Below are positions 62,159 to 64,000 of a DNA stretch of 64,000 bases, in pieces. The DNA comes from Brachypterus glaber (Eukaryota; Arthropoda; Insecta; Coleoptera; Kateretidae). A program made the translations under genes and the position numbers. The DNA is taken from contig OY294044.1 in the NCBI GenBank assembly GCA_958510825.1, positions 75,128,895-75,192,894 of the forward strand, written 5' to 3'. Below the pieces are notes generated by a model. It worked only from the letters and a program-made list of their open reading frames with translations. It had not been told where the DNA came from and searched no databases. Numbering within the stretch: the stretch's first letter is position 1; every line of letters starts with the position of its first letter.

Positions 62159-64000
62159 CCCATTCGTAGCCATGTTCCTATATTGGAACATCGCATAATT
62201 CATCCTCCCGCTACTAGGTGGAAGCAGTTGTGTATTACTTAGACACGTTTCCCATTCGACAACATTCCCGATGTAAGATTTAAGTCATATAACAGTGCCT
62301 GTGTCGTGTTTAATCAAAAATGGTAAGATTTTATGATTAAATTTTACTTTCGTTTTTTTTGTTAAAACTTTTACGTTACGTAAGGTACATTGAAATTACA
62401 TTTTAAATAATTGTTGCCTAAAATACTGTATTATAACCTCAAAAACAAATCTGTAAACACAAGATTTTTATATGCTCAATAAGTTTATGGATAAAGGCAT
62501 TTTTATTTGTGTTCCAATATCGGAACATGGCTGCTCATGTATATAATTTATGTTAATTTTTAGCAAAAATGAACGTGAAAACATTTTATGGTAACAAGCA
62601 TATGACTTGTGTGTCAGCAAGTTTAAATAAGTTATTAGACAAAGTTAGTGAAAAAACCTTTGAATCAGTTGATATATATATAAATCCACCATTTAATGAA
62701 TCAGATGGGGATTCCGCTACTTCAGATATTGAAAATGATGATCTTGCAAATCGGTTTTCATCAAAAATTTTAAACGCACCAGCAGAGGCCTGTCTAAAGC
62801 TTCAAAATAAAATAGACGACAGTAGCGGCGATGAAGTTATACAATCTGACCCGAAAAACAAAAATATTATTTATGAGAGTGATGACGATGAACCTCTTAT
62901 ACAGATAAAAAGGAAACTAAGTAAAAAGAGAAAAGTTGCTTGTCAGAGTGAGGAAGATAAACAAAAAAAGTTAAAAGGTAATATTTGTGAGAGCGAAAAA
63001 GACGATAATTCGGGCTATAATGATAAAAATAAATTAGCTGTTACCAAAAATAAAAAAAAAGTAAAAATATATAAGGATACATGGGAAAAAGGTGACTTGG
63101 TTGGTAAAACGTTTCCAGCAAGCGAGGATTTAACACCAAATATAAAAACAATAACCAACCCAGTCGATATGTTTGAACGTTTTTGGGACAATCAACTTTT
63201 GGATTATATTAGAAACGAGTCTATAAAGTATTCCAAAGAAAAGAATCCAAATTCTAATTTTGATGTATGTGTAGAAGAAATAAAAGTATTTTTGGCTATA
63301 CTGATGATCTCAGGGTATAATTCTGGTTGTAGACGGGAAATGTACTGGAGCCTTGATGCTGATATAAGTAATCTAGCAATTTCAAATGCTATGTCACGTA
63401 ACAGATTTAGGGAAATTTTAAAACATTTTCATTTCTGTGATAACTCCAAACTTTTACCAGAAGATAAGTTTAGTAAAATAAGACCAATAATTAAAAACCT
63501 AAATTTAAAGTTTATGGATAATAAGCCGATAGGTATAAATGTTGATGTAGATGAATCTATGGTCCCATATTACAGTCACCATAGCTGCAAACAAAGAATT
63601 CAAGGCAAACCTATACGATATGGATTCAAATTTTGGTCACTAAATGCTTCTGATGGGTATTTAATTAGTACCGAGCCCTACCAAGGGAAAGGTACCCAGC
63701 TTGAAAATGCCGAACTTGGACTTGGAGCATCGGTCGTTTCTACCTTCGCAGAAAGACTTAAAGGTTCTTACCCAGATGTACATTTTAATTTTTTTATAGA
63801 TAATTTTTTTACGGGTTTGCCTCTGCTTAGGAAAATGAATGAACTTGGTTACAGCTGCACAGGGACCATTCGTCAAAACAGAATTGAAAATTGTCCTCTT
63901 AACAAAAAAGAAGTTAAAAAAGAAAGAGGTTTTACTACATCTTATGTAAACTCGAATAAAGACCTCATTATAATTCAATGGATTGATAATGCTGTTGTTC
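62159..64000 (+). mobile_element. piggyBac-family transposon, left part, probably intact
   Basis: TTAA (62155-62158) is followed by CCCATTCGTAGCCATGTTCC. A palindrome (atgttcctatattggaacat) covers 62172-62191, and its near-copy gttccaatatcggaacatgg occurs inverted at about 62512-62531, just before the coding region. This gives a terminal plus a subterminal repeat, probable transposase-binding sites. The right end is beyond the window. Confidence 0.85.
62569..64000 (+). CDS. piggyBac-type transposase (PGBD-like), partial at window end
   Basis: The transposase cuts and pastes the element at TTAA using a DDD RNase-H-like core. The frame is open from ATG 62569 for 477 codons to the window edge, with no stop or frameshift. 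Residues 1-190 are acidic and Lys-rich (YESDDDEPLIQ, KRKLSKKRKV, a likely nuclear signal). From about 190 the family core starts: NPVDMFERFWDNQLLDYI, AISNAMSRNRFREILKHFHF, VDVDESMVPYY with catalytic Asp at about 328, GKPIRYGFKFW, NFFIDNFFTGLPLL with the second Asp at about 411. The third Asp and the Cys-rich C-terminus lie outside. A possible upstream leader intron has donor ATG/gtaaga at 62320 and acceptor tttttag at 62557-62563; the joined small frame would stop at once, so ATG 62569 is the likely start. Confidence 0.9.
   Translation, partial: MNVKTFYGNKHMTCVSASLNKLLDKVSEKTFESVDIYINPPFNESDGDSATSDIENDDLANRFSSKILNAPAEACLKLQNKIDDSSGDEVIQSDPKNKNIIYESDDDEPLIQIKRKLSKKRKVACQSEEDKQKKLKGNICESEKDDNSGYNDKNKLAVTKNKKKVKIYKDTWEKGDLVGKTFPASEDLTPNIKTITNPVDMFERFWDNQLLDYIRNESIKYSKEKNPNSNFDVCVEEIKVFLAILMISGYNSGCRREMYWSLDADISNLAISNAMSRNRFREILKHFHFCDNSKLLPEDKFSKIRPIIKNLNLKFMDNKPIGINVDVDESMVPYYSHHSCKQRIQGKPIRYGFKFWSLNASDGYLISTEPYQGKGTQLENAELGLGASVVSTFAERLKGSYPDVHFNFFIDNFFTGLPLLRKMNELGYSCTGTIRQNRIENCPLNKKEVKKERGFTTSYVNSNKDLIIIQWIDNAVV

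Noticed and set aside
62320..62322. ATG at 62320 as transposase start
   Set aside because: It directly precedes a gtaaga donor; joined to the acceptor before 62564 it meets a stop after three codons. ATG 62569 is better.

Overview
The window is eukaryotic, strongly A+T-rich, intron-bearing and crowded with transposable elements. The one large host gene matches the R7 family of regulators of G-protein signalling in its arthropod (Drosophila RSG7-like) form, so the DNA is almost certainly from an insect. A beetle or similar holometabolous insect is plausible, but the order cannot be settled from this sequence.

Host gene. Eleven exons of an RGS7-type gene lie on the + strand from 2079 to 51480. 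Their splice phases are all compatible and together give 567 codons plus a TAA stop. In order they encode a DEP domain (three exons), the R7H/DHEX region (two exons), a G-gamma-like (GGL) domain ending in the SNPW motif, an RGS domain (two exons) and a low-complexity C-terminal tail (three exons). The first visible exon starts with ATG directly after a splice acceptor, and family homologues have residues before this point, so the real first exon is probably upstream of the window. The introns, up to 14 kb long, hold almost everything else.

Nested gene. In the 14-kb intron, on the opposite strand, lies an intronless 220-residue reading frame (22923-23585). Its second half looks like the MICOS subunit MIC13/QIL1. 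A scrambled fragment of the same gene lies just downstream of it.

Mobile DNA, by region. 1-1975: relic of a piggyBac-like element (degraded transposase N-terminus, intact TTAA-flanked end) with a second TIR element inserted in it. 2.2-13.4 kb: several TIR elements, including two TA-flanked elements whose ends begin GGGGA or GGGGG, a Harbinger-like TAA-flanked element, and a tandem repeat of about 115 bp. 13.7-27.5 kb: a third such TA-flanked element, a hAT element with 8-bp duplications containing a nested TIR element and a perfect 103-bp hairpin, a Tc1/mariner-like MITE and three copies of a dispersed repeat. 30-31.5 kb: a 5'-truncated LINE followed by a TC microsatellite. 42-44 kb: a 1951-bp element made of two inverted arms of about 840 bp. 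47-50 kb: a second hAT element with 8-bp duplications and a TTAA-flanked 1.7-kb element. 51.5-55 kb: the 3' flank of the RGS gene with inverted repeats, MITEs and another tandem repeat.

Right end. A 45-bp minisatellite fills 55.4-58.9 kb, is split by a 5'-truncated LINE with an intact reverse transcriptase (58.9-61.07 kb, minus strand), and resumes to 61.4 kb. A 310-bp sequence occurs on both sides of the array. The left copy has an unoccupied TTAA. The right copy carries, at that same TTAA, the left end of an apparently intact piggyBac-family transposon whose transposase stays open to the window edge.

No tRNA, rRNA, CRISPR or bacterial-type operon is visible. All calls are by eye; none was checked by database search.
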